Assembly: GCF_018129685.1 (NCBI RefSeq)
Contig: NZ_JAFCLG010000009.1
Coordinates: 62,001 to 126,000 of the forward strand
Length of the DNA stretch: 64,000 nucleotides
DNA from: Bradyrhizobium manausense
GTDB taxonomy: Bacteria; Pseudomonadota; Alphaproteobacteria; Rhizobiales; Xanthobacteraceae
Direction of reading: 5' to 3'
Part shown: in pieces, positions 51,880 to 60,060 of the stretch
How positions within the stretch are numbered: position 1 is the stretch's first letter
How the letters are laid out: the number at the start of each line of letters is the position of its first letter
The notes under the pieces: generated by a model
Seen by the model: only the letters and a program-made list of their open reading frames with translations
Database searches by the model: none
Told to the model about the DNA's origin: nothing
Program-made: the position numbers and the translations under genes

Positions 51880-52545
51880 ATGCTGGTAAGGATCAACAGG
51901 GCGAGCGACCGTCCAATTGACGGACCTCTGGCGAAACTCGCGGGGGAGCGCAGCTTCTCGAGCGCATTCACGTATCGGAGGGGAACCGAGATATTCGGCG
52001 AGGGTGAAGAGGCGGAATACGTCTACCAAATCACCTCCGGATCGGTGCGGACCTACAGGCTGCTGCTGGACGGCCGGCGCCAGATCAACGCGTTTCATGT
52101 GCCGGGCGATATGTTCGGCTTCGAAAATGGTCCAACTCACCGCTTCACTGCGGATGCCGTCGTCCAAACGGACGTTCGCATCATGAAGCGAAACAGTTTG
52201 CTGGAGTCGCTTCCGGGCCGCGAGATGGGCACCAAGGCGCTGATCGGCATGGTCACTCAAAATCTCCGGCATGCCGAGACTCACATGCTTCTGCTGGGCC
52301 GCAAGACGTCGCTCGAAAAGGTCTCGGCGTTCCTTGTCGAGATGGACGAGCGGTTGGGGCATCCCGGCACGCTGACGTTGCCGATGAGCCGCCGCGATAT
52401 CGCAGACTATCTCGGACTGACTCTGGAGACCGTCTCGCGAACGCTTTCCATACTGCGGGACAGGGAATTGCTGCGGTTCGAAGGGACGACCCAGCGATCG
52501 ATCGAGTTGCTCGACCGCGACGGACTGATCGAATTGAACGGCTGA
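51880..52545 (+). CDS. Crp/Fnr-family transcriptional regulator (FixK-like)
   Basis: A 221-residue regulator with a cyclic-nucleotide-binding-like beta barrel (residues about 25-115, GTEIFGEGEEAEYVYQITSG), a long dimer helix, and a winged helix at about 155-215. The recognition helix contains GLTLETVSRTLSILR; the E-x2-SR pattern of FNR/FixK reads TTGAT half-sites. There is no Cys in the protein, so it carries no iron-sulfur cluster of FNR type. AGGA lies 6 bp before the ATG 51880. FixK-type boxes occur before it and before the CaCA gene. Confidence 0.9.
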   Translation: MLVRINRASDRPIDGPLAKLAGERSFSSAFTYRRGTEIFGEGEEAEYVYQITSGSVRTYRLLLDGRRQINAFHVPGDMFGFENGPTHRFTADAVVQTDVRIMKRNSLLESLPGREMGTKALIGMVTQNLRHAETHMLLLGRKTSLEKVSAFLVEMDERLGHPGTLTLPMSRRDIADYLGLTLETVSRTLSILRDRELLRFEGTTQRSIELLDRDGLIELNG

Positions 52546-52595
52546 TGCGCCCAGTGCGAATGGCGCTGTCGGCGTCCGAGGGGGGAGGATGCGAA

Positions 52596-52866
52596 ATGAC
52601 GCTTCGTCGATTGCTGCGCGGCTCCTCGGTGCCGCCCGAGACGATCGCAGAGCTCAACCTCGCTTACGGCAAGATCCTCCGCGCTGAATCTCGTCGACCG
52701 CGACGATCCCGTGTCCGAGATCGTCGCAAGGCGGATCATCGCGATCGCCAATACCGGCGTTCGCGATCCCAGGCAGATTTGCAGGGTGGCGGTCGAGCAG
52801 CTCGAACCGCGCCAGGGGCTCCGAAAGGCGCCGCCGCCGGCACACCCTGTTGAGATCAATCAATAG
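52596..52866 (+). pseudogene. Small unknown gene disrupted by a frameshift
   Basis: From ATG 52596 (after GGAGG) the frame reads MTLRRLLRGSSVPPETIAEL and NLAYGKILR. In the shifted frame it continues smoothly as LNLVDRDDPVSEIVARRIIA and NTGVRDPRQICRVAVEQLEP, stopping at 52866. The switch is near 52682 in CTCCGCGCTGAAT, as if CG had been lost from a CGCGCG run. Together the parts give about 90 residues of a helical protein whose relatives I recall as short rhizobial proteins of unknown function. Either a dead gene or a sequence error. Confidence 0.65.
52850..52863. promoter_or_regulatory. FixK/FNR-like box upstream of the CaCA exchanger gene
   Basis: TTGAGATCAATCAA: TTGAG, four bases, then ATCAA. 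One half is perfect, the other differs at one base from TTGAT. It lies 46 bp before the ATG of the exchanger gene, next to a gene for an FNR-type regulator. It overlaps the end of the frameshifted small gene. Confidence 0.45.
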
Positions 52867-52908
52867 CCGGCCGATCTCCGACGCCAGGCTTCGGCCGGGA
52901 GATGCATC

Positions 52909-54012
52909 ATGAATGCACTGATGGAGGAAGTCAGGCACAGCCCGCTGCTGTGGTTGCTGGTCTTTGTGCCTGTGGTGATCGTCGCCGCGCATGTCATGCC
53001 GGATGCGCACACGCTGCTTTTCGTGCTGGCCGTGATCGCCATCGTTCCGCTCGCGAGCCTGCTCAGCCACGCCACCGAAGCCGTCGCCGAGAAAACGGGA
53101 GACGCCGTCGGCGGCCTGTTGAACGCAACGCTCGGCAATTTGACCGAGCTGATCATCGCGGTATCGGCCCTGCGCGCCGGCGAGTACATGCTGGTCAAGG
53201 CGTCCATCGCGGGCGCCATCGTCACCAATGCGCTGTTCATGCTGGGAGCATCGCTGCTCCTGGGCGGACTGAGGCACCACGTGCAGGAGTACAACCGTGC
53301 AGGGGGACGGCTGCATTCCGCGTTGCTGCTGATGGCGACGATCGCGTTGTTGTCGCCATCCGCGGTGGCGGACCTCAACTTTCCCGGAATGGAGGCGGTT
53401 GTCCACCGCCTGAGTGCGGCGTTGGCTGTCCTCCTGATCGTGGCCTACGGCCTCAGCCTGCTGTTCTCGCTGCGCACGCACAAGGAGCTGTTTGCCAGTG
53501 GCGAGCATGGCGAAGCGGGCGGGCCGGCGCTGCCGATCGCGGTGGCGGTTCCGACATTGCTGGTGGTGACGGTGCTGGTTGCGCTCGTCAGCGAGATCTT
53601 CGTCGAGTCGGTGCAGAAGGCGGCCGAGACCCTCGGCATGACGCCGGCGTTTGTCGGCTTCATCGTGGTTGCTCTGGTCGGTGCCGCCGCCGAGATGGCG
53701 GTCGCATTCTCCGCGGCTCGCCGCGACAGGCTCGACATGAGTGTGAGTATCGCATTGGGCAGCGCGTCCCAGATCGCCCTGTTCGTGGCGCCCGTGCTGG
53801 TGCTGCTCAGCTATGTCGCCGGGCCGAAGCCGATGGACCTGCAATTCTGGCCGGGCGCGGTGACCATGGTCATGATCGCCACCGTCGTCGCAAGCTTCGT
53901 CACCAATGGCGGACGGTCAGCCTGGTTCGTTGGTGCTCTCCTGCTGTGCATCTACGCCATTTTCGCGATGACGCTCTACATGGTGCCGCCGGGCTCGCAT
54001 GGCCCGTTGTAG
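52909..54012 (+). CDS. Calcium/proton or cation antiporter (CaCA family)
   Basis: A 367-residue membrane protein with about 11 helices. The two alpha-repeat motifs of the CaCA superfamily are GNLTELIIAVSALRAGEYML and GAAAEMAVAFSAARRD, each with the acidic residue that binds the cation. The length fits the ChaA/Cax group, which exchanges Ca2+ (or Na+/K+) for protons. GGGAG precedes ATG 52909. An FNR-like box lies 46 bp upstream, which hints at expression under low oxygen. Confidence 0.92.
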   Translation: MNALMEEVRHSPLLWLLVFVPVVIVAAHVMPDAHTLLFVLAVIAIVPLASLLSHATEAVAEKTGDAVGGLLNATLGNLTELIIAVSALRAGEYMLVKASIAGAIVTNALFMLGASLLLGGLRHHVQEYNRAGGRLHSALLLMATIALLSPSAVADLNFPGMEAVVHRLSAALAVLLIVAYGLSLLFSLRTHKELFASGEHGEAGGPALPIAVAVPTLLVVTVLVALVSEIFVESVQKAAETLGMTPAFVGFIVVALVGAAAEMAVAFSAARRDRLDMSVSIALGSASQIALFVAPVLVLLSYVAGPKPMDLQFWPGAVTMVMIATVVASFVTNGGRSAWFVGALLLCIYAIFAMTLYMVPPGSHGPL

Positions 54013-54046
54013 GGGCGAACCGGCAGGTGTCAGCCCCGGAATGAGC

Positions 54047-54310
54047 TCACTTGAACTCCAGAAGCAGCTGTCGCGCTTGACGGAGCAAAGCCTGTGTTCG
54101 AGTTCGCTCGTCGATCGCGTCCCGGGTCGACAGTCCATGCTTTATCGCATTCCGGTTTCCCCACGGCGCGCCCGATCCCGCGGCGCCTCCATGCATGCGG
54201 CAGCGCGCCTTTCCGTACGCAGCAGGCGCGCGGCAGGAGCCGCCGGCGCGGGTCCTGGCCCCGCAACGCGGGCTCGCCCGCATCGCGGCGGTGTTGCGGG
54301 CGTGGCTCAT
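54047..54310 (-). CDS. HGGxW-motif-like small protein
   Basis: An 87-residue basic protein: CGARTRAGGSCRAPAAYGKA is followed by RCRMHGGAAGSGAPWGNRNA and IKHG. The CxA(R)TRxG...C...RCRMHGG...G.P.GNRNA..HG pattern is that of the HGGxW motif family seen in phages and alphaproteobacteria, a probable zinc-binding small protein. Its start overlaps the stop of the gene upstream as ATGA, so the two are translated together. The role is unknown. Confidence 0.75.
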   Translation of the reverse strand: MSHARNTAAMRASPRCGARTRAGGSCRAPAAYGKARCRMHGGAAGSGAPWGNRNAIKHGLSTRDAIDERTRTQALLRQARQLLLEFK

Positions 54311-54903
54311 GCGGTGACGGCGTCCACCAGGCCCGGCTGCGCCGCGATCAGGCTCGCATGCTGCGTGAAATGACCGACGACGGCCTTGCCGCCATCCTGC
54401 ACCGACAAATTCTGCACCGTGATGGGGCAGGCGCCGTTGCTGCGATGGCGGTTCAAGGCCTCCATCTGCGCCGAGAAGGTGCGCGACAGGCGAGTCAGGG
54501 CGCGCGTCAGGCTCTCCTGCTGCGGCACGTCGTCGGTGCAGGCGAGGCGAGCGGCGCAGCGCATCGACGCGAGGTGGATGCCCACCATCTGCGCCGCCAG
54601 CATCGCCTCGAGCGATTCCCTTGGCGCGATGCTCTTGAGCATCGAGACCATGAAGGAAAGATTGCCCTGGTCCGGCCTGCGCCCCGTCGCGCTCGCTTTC
54701 ACCAGCTGGCTCAAGAGGCCCTGCAGCGCGTCGCTGTCGACGACGCCGAGCGCCTGGGCGAGCAGCGTCTCGCTGGCCTTCGGGTCGGGGTGCACGATCA
54801 CCGTGCGTCGGCGGCGGAGCTTGACCCGCGGGCTTGCGATGGTCGCGGCGCGATCGCCGGTTGCGATGGGCATTGTCTCGGTGCGGGTCAGGGATGTCGT
54901 CAT
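54307..54903 (-). CDS. Unknown protein coupled to the HGGxW-like gene
   Basis: A 198-residue, mostly helical protein without a recognisable fold. It has a basic stretch at residues 26-35 (VKLRRRRTVI), and the helices around 60-150 contain MVGIHLASMRCAARLACTDD and RALTRLSRTFSAQMEALNRH. It reads into the HGGxW-like gene through an ATGA overlap. The only clue to its role is this pairing with a small zinc-type protein that in other genomes is often phage-linked. No phage genes are near. Confidence 0.65.
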   Translation of the reverse strand: MTTSLTRTETMPIATGDRAATIASPRVKLRRRRTVIVHPDPKASETLLAQALGVVDSDALQGLLSQLVKASATGRRPDQGNLSFMVSMLKSIAPRESLEAMLAAQMVGIHLASMRCAARLACTDDVPQQESLTRALTRLSRTFSAQMEALNRHRSNGACPITVQNLSVQDGGKAVVGHFTQHASLIAAQPGLVDAVTA

Positions 54904-55235
54904 GCGATGAGTCCTTAGCTGCGCAGGTGCGACGGCGCGCGGCGAGCAAAGCCGGTCGCGCGCCTGCCTGCGGCGGTTGAGATTTCAGATGTGATGAGGT
55001 GTTCTCGCGCAGCCGGATCGAGGCGCGCCCATGAGCGGGCGCGGCCTGGACACGGGCTGATTTTGCGATGATGCCATTATGCACCTGTTTTGCCCGACGG
55101 GTCAAACGATATTTCGGACATTCCGTATTTGACGCCGTGCAAGTTCCTGATCCGACTGGCGCCGGCTACTGTGCATGGGGTTGTTTTTGCGCGGTTTGCC
55201 GGGATGGCGCCGCGACCGTCAAGGCGGAGCGAGGG
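54904..55235. other. Intergenic interval with a palindromic element
   Basis: About 330 bp without a gene. It contains a near-palindrome TTGCCCGACGGGTCAA (55089-55104) within a stretch that I recall as recurrent in Bradyrhizobium intergenic DNA. There is only one copy in the window, so the repeat status is inferred. The first 80 bp should hold the promoter of the leftward unknown-protein gene. The right part is the 3' region of the large ABC fusion gene. Confidence 0.5.
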
Positions 55236-57776
55236 CTACAGCCACAAAATCTGCTTGCGGTAGCCGAGATCATCGAGCAGCGGCGTCGCCGGCCCCTGGT
55301 GGAACACCGCGCCGCGCTCCAGCGCGAAGACGCGGTCGGCCAGAGCCAGGACGAGGTCGAGATTGTGCTCGACGATCACGATCGACATGTGGCGGCGGAG
55401 CTGGTCGAACACCTTGAACAGCTCGAGCGTCACCGCCGGCGCGAGGCCCTCGAACGGCTCGTCGAGCAGCAGCAGGCGCACATTGCCCGACATCGCACGG
55501 GCGACCGCGACCATCTGCTGCTCGCCGCCGGAGAGATAGTCGGCCGCGACGTTCATCCGCTCCTTCAGGCGCGGGAAGGTGCCGAGGATCTGCTCCTCGT
55601 CCCAGACCACGCCGTCGCTGCCGTCAGTCTTGCGGGCAAGGCGCCCGAGCGCGAGGTTCTCGCGCACGGTCATGCCGGCGAACAGGCCGCGGCCCTGCGG
55701 CACGTAGCCGATGCCGCGACGGGCGATGTCGGGCGCGGCAAGGCTTGCGATATCCTCGCCGCGATAGGCGATGCTGCCCGAGGCCGCAGGCACGAGACCG
55801 GCGATGGTCTTCAGCAGCGTCGACTTGCCGGCGCCGTTGCGGCCGAGCAGCGCGACGATCTCGCCCTCGCGCACGTCGAGCGCGGCGTCGTTGAGGATGT
55901 GGCTCTTGCCGTAGAACGTGTTGACGCCATCGAGCCGCAGCACGGTCTGCCGTGCGCCGGCGCCGAGGTCGCTGCGCCGATGCTCGACGGCGGGAGTGCC
56001 CCTGCCGGTATAGATCTGCTGCACCCGCGGATCGGCCCTGACGGCGCCGGGGCAATCGGACATCAGCACCTCGCCCTGGTTCATCACGGTGACGATCTGC
56101 GAGAAGCCGAGCACACGATCGATGTCGTGCTCGACGATCAGCACCGGAATGTTGGCCGCGATGTTCTTGACGAGGTTCGACACCCGCTCGCGCTCGGCCG
56201 CGGCGAGGCCCGCGAGCGGTTCGTCGAGCAGCAGCACCTGCGGCTTGGAGCCGAGCGCGATGCCGAGATCGACCAGCCGCTGCCCGCCATAGGAGAGCTC
56301 GCCGCCCTCGATCTCCTCGATGCCTTCGAGGCCGAGGAATTTCACCAGCGCCGCGGTCTCGGCGTGGATGTCCTCGTACGCGTCGATGTCGTTCCAGATG
56401 TTGAAGCGCATGGCGCGCTGCGCCTGCAGCGACAGGCGGAGGTTCTCGTAGATGGTCAGCCCGCGAAACAGGTTGGTGATCTGGAACGAGCGCGCCAGCC
56501 CTTGATGGCAGATCAGGTTTGCCGGCACGCCGGCGATGTCGCGGCCCTGCAGGCGGATGGTGCCCCGGTCCGGCGCGTAGAGGCCGGAGACCAGGTTGAA
56601 CAGCGTGGTCTTGCCGGCGCCGTTTGGCCCGATCAGCGCGTGGATCTCGCCGGCAGCGACCTTGAGGCTCGCATTCTCGACGGCGCGGATGCCGCCGAAC
56701 TTCCGCGAGACGGCGCTGACCTCGAGCACGGTGCCCTTCAGCGACTCCGGCCGCAGAAAGTCGGGCAGTGGCAGACCGTCGTAGATCTTGCGCCGGCTCA
56801 TTGCGGCCGTCTCTTCCGCAGGCGGTCGCAGACGCCGCATGATCAGCGCGCCGATACCGACAAGGCCGCCGGGCGAATACATCACGAAGGCCACGAAGGT
56901 GAGCCCGAACCAGAACAGCCAGTCCGACGTCCAGATCGAGAACAGCTCCCGGAACAGGATGAAGAACACCGCGCCGAGCGCGGGGCCGAGCAGGCTGCGC
57001 ATGCCGCCGATCACGACCATCGCCAGCAGCTCGCCCGCAAACGGCACCGAGACCGCTTCGGCCGAGACCAGATAGTTCAGGAACGCGATCAGCGCGCCGG
57101 CAAGGCCGGTGACCACGGCCGACATCACGAACACCGCGAGCTTGTAGCGCTCGACCGGATAGCCCTGAAAGCTCGCGCGCAGCTGGTTCTCGCGGATCGC
57201 CACCAGCACATGCCCGAACGGCGAGCGCACCAGCCTCATCAGCACGTAGAGCACGGCGAGCGAGACGATCGCGACCACGACGTAATAGGCGAGCGCGCCG
57301 TCGAAGCTGATGGCGCCGATGCTGCCGCGTTTCAACCCGCCGAGCCCGTCCTCGCCGCCGGTGAGGCTCGTCCAGCGAAAGGCGGTGGTGTAGACGAGGG
57401 CGGCCAGCGCCAGCGTCAGCAGCGAGAAATAGACGCCGCGCCGGCGCAGGATCAGAACTCCGATGGCGGTTGCCGCGATCGCGACGACCACCGCCGATCC
57501 CAGCAGCGGCAGCCAGATCTGGTCGGGGAAGACGCGCAGCTGGATCAAGCCGGCCGCATAGGCCCCGATGCCGAACCATGCGCTGTGGCCGAACGAGACG
57601 AGGCCGGTGTAGCCGATGCAGAGGTTCAGCCCCATCGCCGCGATGGCCAGGCCGAGCATCCAGGTGCCGGTGTTGAGCGACAGGCCGAGCGTGCGCAGCA
57701 GGAACGGCAGCGCGATCACCGCAACAGTTGCGATCAGCAGCGGCCGCAGCCTTTCGATGGTCGTGGCATTCCTCAT
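55236..57776 (-). CDS. Branched-chain-type ABC transporter: LivM permease-LivG ATPase-LivF ATPase fused in one protein
   Basis: A single 846-residue protein that joins three parts normally encoded separately. Residues about 1-330 are a LivM-type permease (SFGHSAWFGIGAYAAGLIQL, EAA-like loop region FGHVLVAIRENQLRASFQGY). Residues about 350-590 are a LivG-type ATPase (Walker A GPNGAGKTT near 380, GGELSYGGQRLVDLGIAL signature, LLLDEPLAGL). Residues about 610-846 are a LivF-type ATPase (GRNGAGKST near 645, YLSGGEQQMVAVARAM, LLLDEPFEGL). The linkers show no stop or ribosome site. It follows LivH with an ATGA overlap. Substrate class: branched-chain amino acids, amides or short acids. Confidence 0.9.
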   Translation of the reverse strand: MRNATTIERLRPLLIATVAVIALPFLLRTLGLSLNTGTWMLGLAIAAMGLNLCIGYTGLVSFGHSAWFGIGAYAAGLIQLRVFPDQIWLPLLGSAVVVAIAATAIGVLILRRRGVYFSLLTLALAALVYTTAFRWTSLTGGEDGLGGLKRGSIGAISFDGALAYYVVVAIVSLAVLYVLMRLVRSPFGHVLVAIRENQLRASFQGYPVERYKLAVFVMSAVVTGLAGALIAFLNYLVSAEAVSVPFAGELLAMVVIGGMRSLLGPALGAVFFILFRELFSIWTSDWLFWFGLTFVAFVMYSPGGLVGIGALIMRRLRPPAEETAAMSRRKIYDGLPLPDFLRPESLKGTVLEVSAVSRKFGGIRAVENASLKVAAGEIHALIGPNGAGKTTLFNLVSGLYAPDRGTIRLQGRDIAGVPANLICHQGLARSFQITNLFRGLTIYENLRLSLQAQRAMRFNIWNDIDAYEDIHAETAALVKFLGLEGIEEIEGGELSYGGQRLVDLGIALGSKPQVLLLDEPLAGLAAAERERVSNLVKNIAANIPVLIVEHDIDRVLGFSQIVTVMNQGEVLMSDCPGAVRADPRVQQIYTGRGTPAVEHRRSDLGAGARQTVLRLDGVNTFYGKSHILNDAALDVREGEIVALLGRNGAGKSTLLKTIAGLVPAASGSIAYRGEDIASLAAPDIARRGIGYVPQGRGLFAGMTVRENLALGRLARKTDGSDGVVWDEEQILGTFPRLKERMNVAADYLSGGEQQMVAVARAMSGNVRLLLLDEPFEGLAPAVTLELFKVFDQLRRHMSIVIVEHNLDLVLALADRVFALERGAVFHQGPATPLLDDLGYRKQILWL

Positions 57777-58648
57777 TCGAATTTCTCGATGCGCTCGCCG
57801 AGCAGGCCGCGCGGGCGCACCAGCAGCACCACGAACATCAGGATGTAGATCGAGGCTTCGCCGGCCGCCGGCTCGAAATGAATGGCGATGCCGCGCACGA
57901 CGCCGACGAGAAGGGCAGCGATGATCACGCCCCAGAAACTGCCGAGCCCGCCGATCACGACCACGACGAAGGCGATGGTCATGATCTCCGCGCCCATGGC
58001 GGGGTGCACCGTCGTGATCGGCGCGAAGAACGCGCCGCCGAGCGCTGCAAGACCGACGCCGAGCATCACGATCGCGGTCATGTAGGGCTGCAGGCGAATG
58101 CCCAGCGCCGCGACCATGTCCGGCCGCTGGATGCCGGCGCGCACCACGCGCCCGAACGATGTCTTGTGCAGCAGCAGCCAGACCCCCAGCAGGATCGCTG
58201 CGACCACGCCAAGGATCAGCAGCCGATAGCGCGAGAACAGGAAGTCGCCGACGATGACTGAGCCGCGAAAGCTCTGCGGGATCTCGGTCGAGACCGGGGC
58301 CGCGCCCCAGATCATGCGGATCGCCTGCTCCGCGACCATGGCCACTCCGAACGTCACGAGCAGGCTGAGAATCGGATCAGCCGCGTAGAAACGGCGCAGG
58401 ATGAAGCGCTCGAACAGGATGCCGAGCAGCGCCACGGCAAGCGGCGAAATCACCACGGAGGCGCCGAAGCCGAGACGGCTGGTCAGCTCGACGCAGAGGT
58501 AGGCACCGAGCGCATAGAACGCGCCATGCGCGAGGTTGACGATGCCGCCGACGGAGAAGATCAGCGACAGCCCGAGCGCGATGAGCAGATAATAGCCTCC
58601 GAGCACGAGGCCATTCACCACCTGTTCCAGCAAGAACTCGAACTGCAT
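57773..58648 (-). CDS. Branched-chain-type ABC transporter permease (LivH family)
   Basis: A 291-residue inner-membrane permease with eight or so helices. The LivH signature is present: QVVNGLVLGGYYLLIALGLS, then GGIVNLAHGAFYALGAYLCV, and GGLGSFWGVIIAALLVGVVR close to the C terminus. AAGGAC precedes ATG 58648. It lies between the binding-protein gene and the fused LivM-G-F gene, whose start overlaps its stop (ATGA). Confidence 0.93.
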   Translation of the reverse strand: MQFEFLLEQVVNGLVLGGYYLLIALGLSLIFSVGGIVNLAHGAFYALGAYLCVELTSRLGFGASVVISPLAVALLGILFERFILRRFYAADPILSLLVTFGVAMVAEQAIRMIWGAAPVSTEIPQSFRGSVIVGDFLFSRYRLLILGVVAAILLGVWLLLHKTSFGRVVRAGIQRPDMVAALGIRLQPYMTAIVMLGVGLAALGGAFFAPITTVHPAMGAEIMTIAFVVVVIGGLGSFWGVIIAALLVGVVRGIAIHFEPAAGEASIYILMFVVLLVRPRGLLGERIEKFE

Positions 58649-58675
58649 GTTGCGTCCTTGCCGCGCGCGGGCGCG

Positions 58676-59920
58676 TCAGGCCTTCATCTCGCAGGGGTTT
58701 TGCTCTTTGGTCGGGTAGATCGTCTCCAGCGGATCGTTCGCGGCGGGGACCGCATCGCCCAGGACCAGCATGTCCCACTGGTCCTTCATCTGCTCCTTCG
58801 GCTTGACCGTGAACGGATAGGCTTCCTGCACCAGCTGATGATCCCAGGCGCGGAAGTACGCCTTGCGCGCCTTGCCGATATCGAACTGCGCCTGCTTCTC
58901 GAAATAGGCGATCAGCTCGCCGCTGTCGGTCGACTTGGCGGTGTTGATGGCCTCCGCCAGCAGCTTCAGCGTGACGTAGTCGATCCAGGCGTGGTTCTCC
59001 GGCGGCTTGCCGTATTTCTTGCTGAACGCCGCGACAAAGGCCCGCGACATCGGATTGTCCAGCGTGTGATACCAGACCGTCGGCCAGGTGCCGCTCAGAT
59101 TGCCCGCCCCGGCGGCCCAGGCGTCGCCGGTGTTGAGGTTGAAGCCGACCAGCGGATAGGGGAAGCCGAACTCGGCATATTGCTTGACGAGGTTGGTCAC
59201 TTGGTTGCCGGCGAGATTGCAGCAGACCACGTCGGGCTTTGCCTGCCGCACCTTCAGCAGATAGGGGCTGAAGTCGGTGACATCAGTCGCGATGAGCTCG
59301 TCGCCGATCAGATTGGCATCATGCGCGCCGAAAAAGACTTTTGCGGCCTTCAGGAGATCGTGGCCGAATATGTAGTCGGCCGTGAGCGTGAAGAATTTCC
59401 TGCCCTTCACCATGCCCTTCTGCGACAGCGCGGTGCCGACCGCGTTCACCATGACGGTGTTCGGGATGTCGCAGTGGAACGAGTATTTGTTGCAGCTCTT
59501 GCCGCGCAGCGCGTCCGAGCGCGCGCCCGTCGAGAAGAACACCTTCTTGTTCCGCTCGGCCACCTGCATGATGGTCAGCGAGGACGCCGAGGAGATTTCG
59601 CCGAGCAGCACCACCGCACCGTCCTGCTCCAGCATGCGCTGCGCCTTGGTCGCGGCGGTCGCCGGATTGATCGAGTCTTCCGAAAGCAGGTCGATCTGCC
59701 TGCCCATGATGCCGCCGGACGCATTGATCTCTTCGGCTGCGAGCTTCACGCCCAGCTGCGCGTAGCTGCCGATCACGCCGAGAAAGCCGGTGAGCGGCGT
59801 CAGATGCCCGATCCGGATCTTTTCGGCCTGCGCCCTGACGATGGCGGGAAACCCGAGCGCGGTCGCACCAGCAAAGGCTGCGCCCGCGCGCAGCACCGTC
59901 CGTCGTGGATAGCGGATCAT
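58676..59920 (-). CDS. ABC transporter substrate-binding protein (Leu/Ile/Val-type), Tat signal
   Basis: A 414-residue periplasmic type I binding protein. The N terminus is twin-arginine: MIRYPRRTVLRAGAAFAGAT with cleavage near VRAQA. The mature part starts KIRIGHLTPLTGFLGVIGSY and follows the Leu/Ile/Val-binding fold (SEDSINPATAATKAQRMLEQ). Similar proteins bind amides, urea or aromatic acids. ATG 59920 follows GGAGGAGA. It is the first gene of the ABC operon. Confidence 0.92.
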   Translation of the reverse strand: MIRYPRRTVLRAGAAFAGATALGFPAIVRAQAEKIRIGHLTPLTGFLGVIGSYAQLGVKLAAEEINASGGIMGRQIDLLSEDSINPATAATKAQRMLEQDGAVVLLGEISSASSLTIMQVAERNKKVFFSTGARSDALRGKSCNKYSFHCDIPNTVMVNAVGTALSQKGMVKGRKFFTLTADYIFGHDLLKAAKVFFGAHDANLIGDELIATDVTDFSPYLLKVRQAKPDVVCCNLAGNQVTNLVKQYAEFGFPYPLVGFNLNTGDAWAAGAGNLSGTWPTVWYHTLDNPMSRAFVAAFSKKYGKPPENHAWIDYVTLKLLAEAINTAKSTDSGELIAYFEKQAQFDIGKARKAYFRAWDHQLVQEAYPFTVKPKEQMKDQWDMLVLGDAVPAANDPLETIYPTKEQNPCEMKA

Positions 59921-60060
59921 GTCTGTCTCCTCCGGGTGCATCGCGTGCCTCTCTTCAAGCCGTTTATCCGGTATTGTGAGAGGGCTTCTTTTAATGCTGG
60001 AGGATAATCCCGAACGCCATTGCCGGTGTCAACCGGCAAAATCGACGCCTGGGCTGCGCC

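Noticed and set aside
55068..57848. 926-codon plus-strand open frame
   Set aside because: It is antisense to the fused ABC transporter gene; its translation is rich in Arg, His, Asp and Ala without domains. Long antisense frames are expected in GC-rich DNA.
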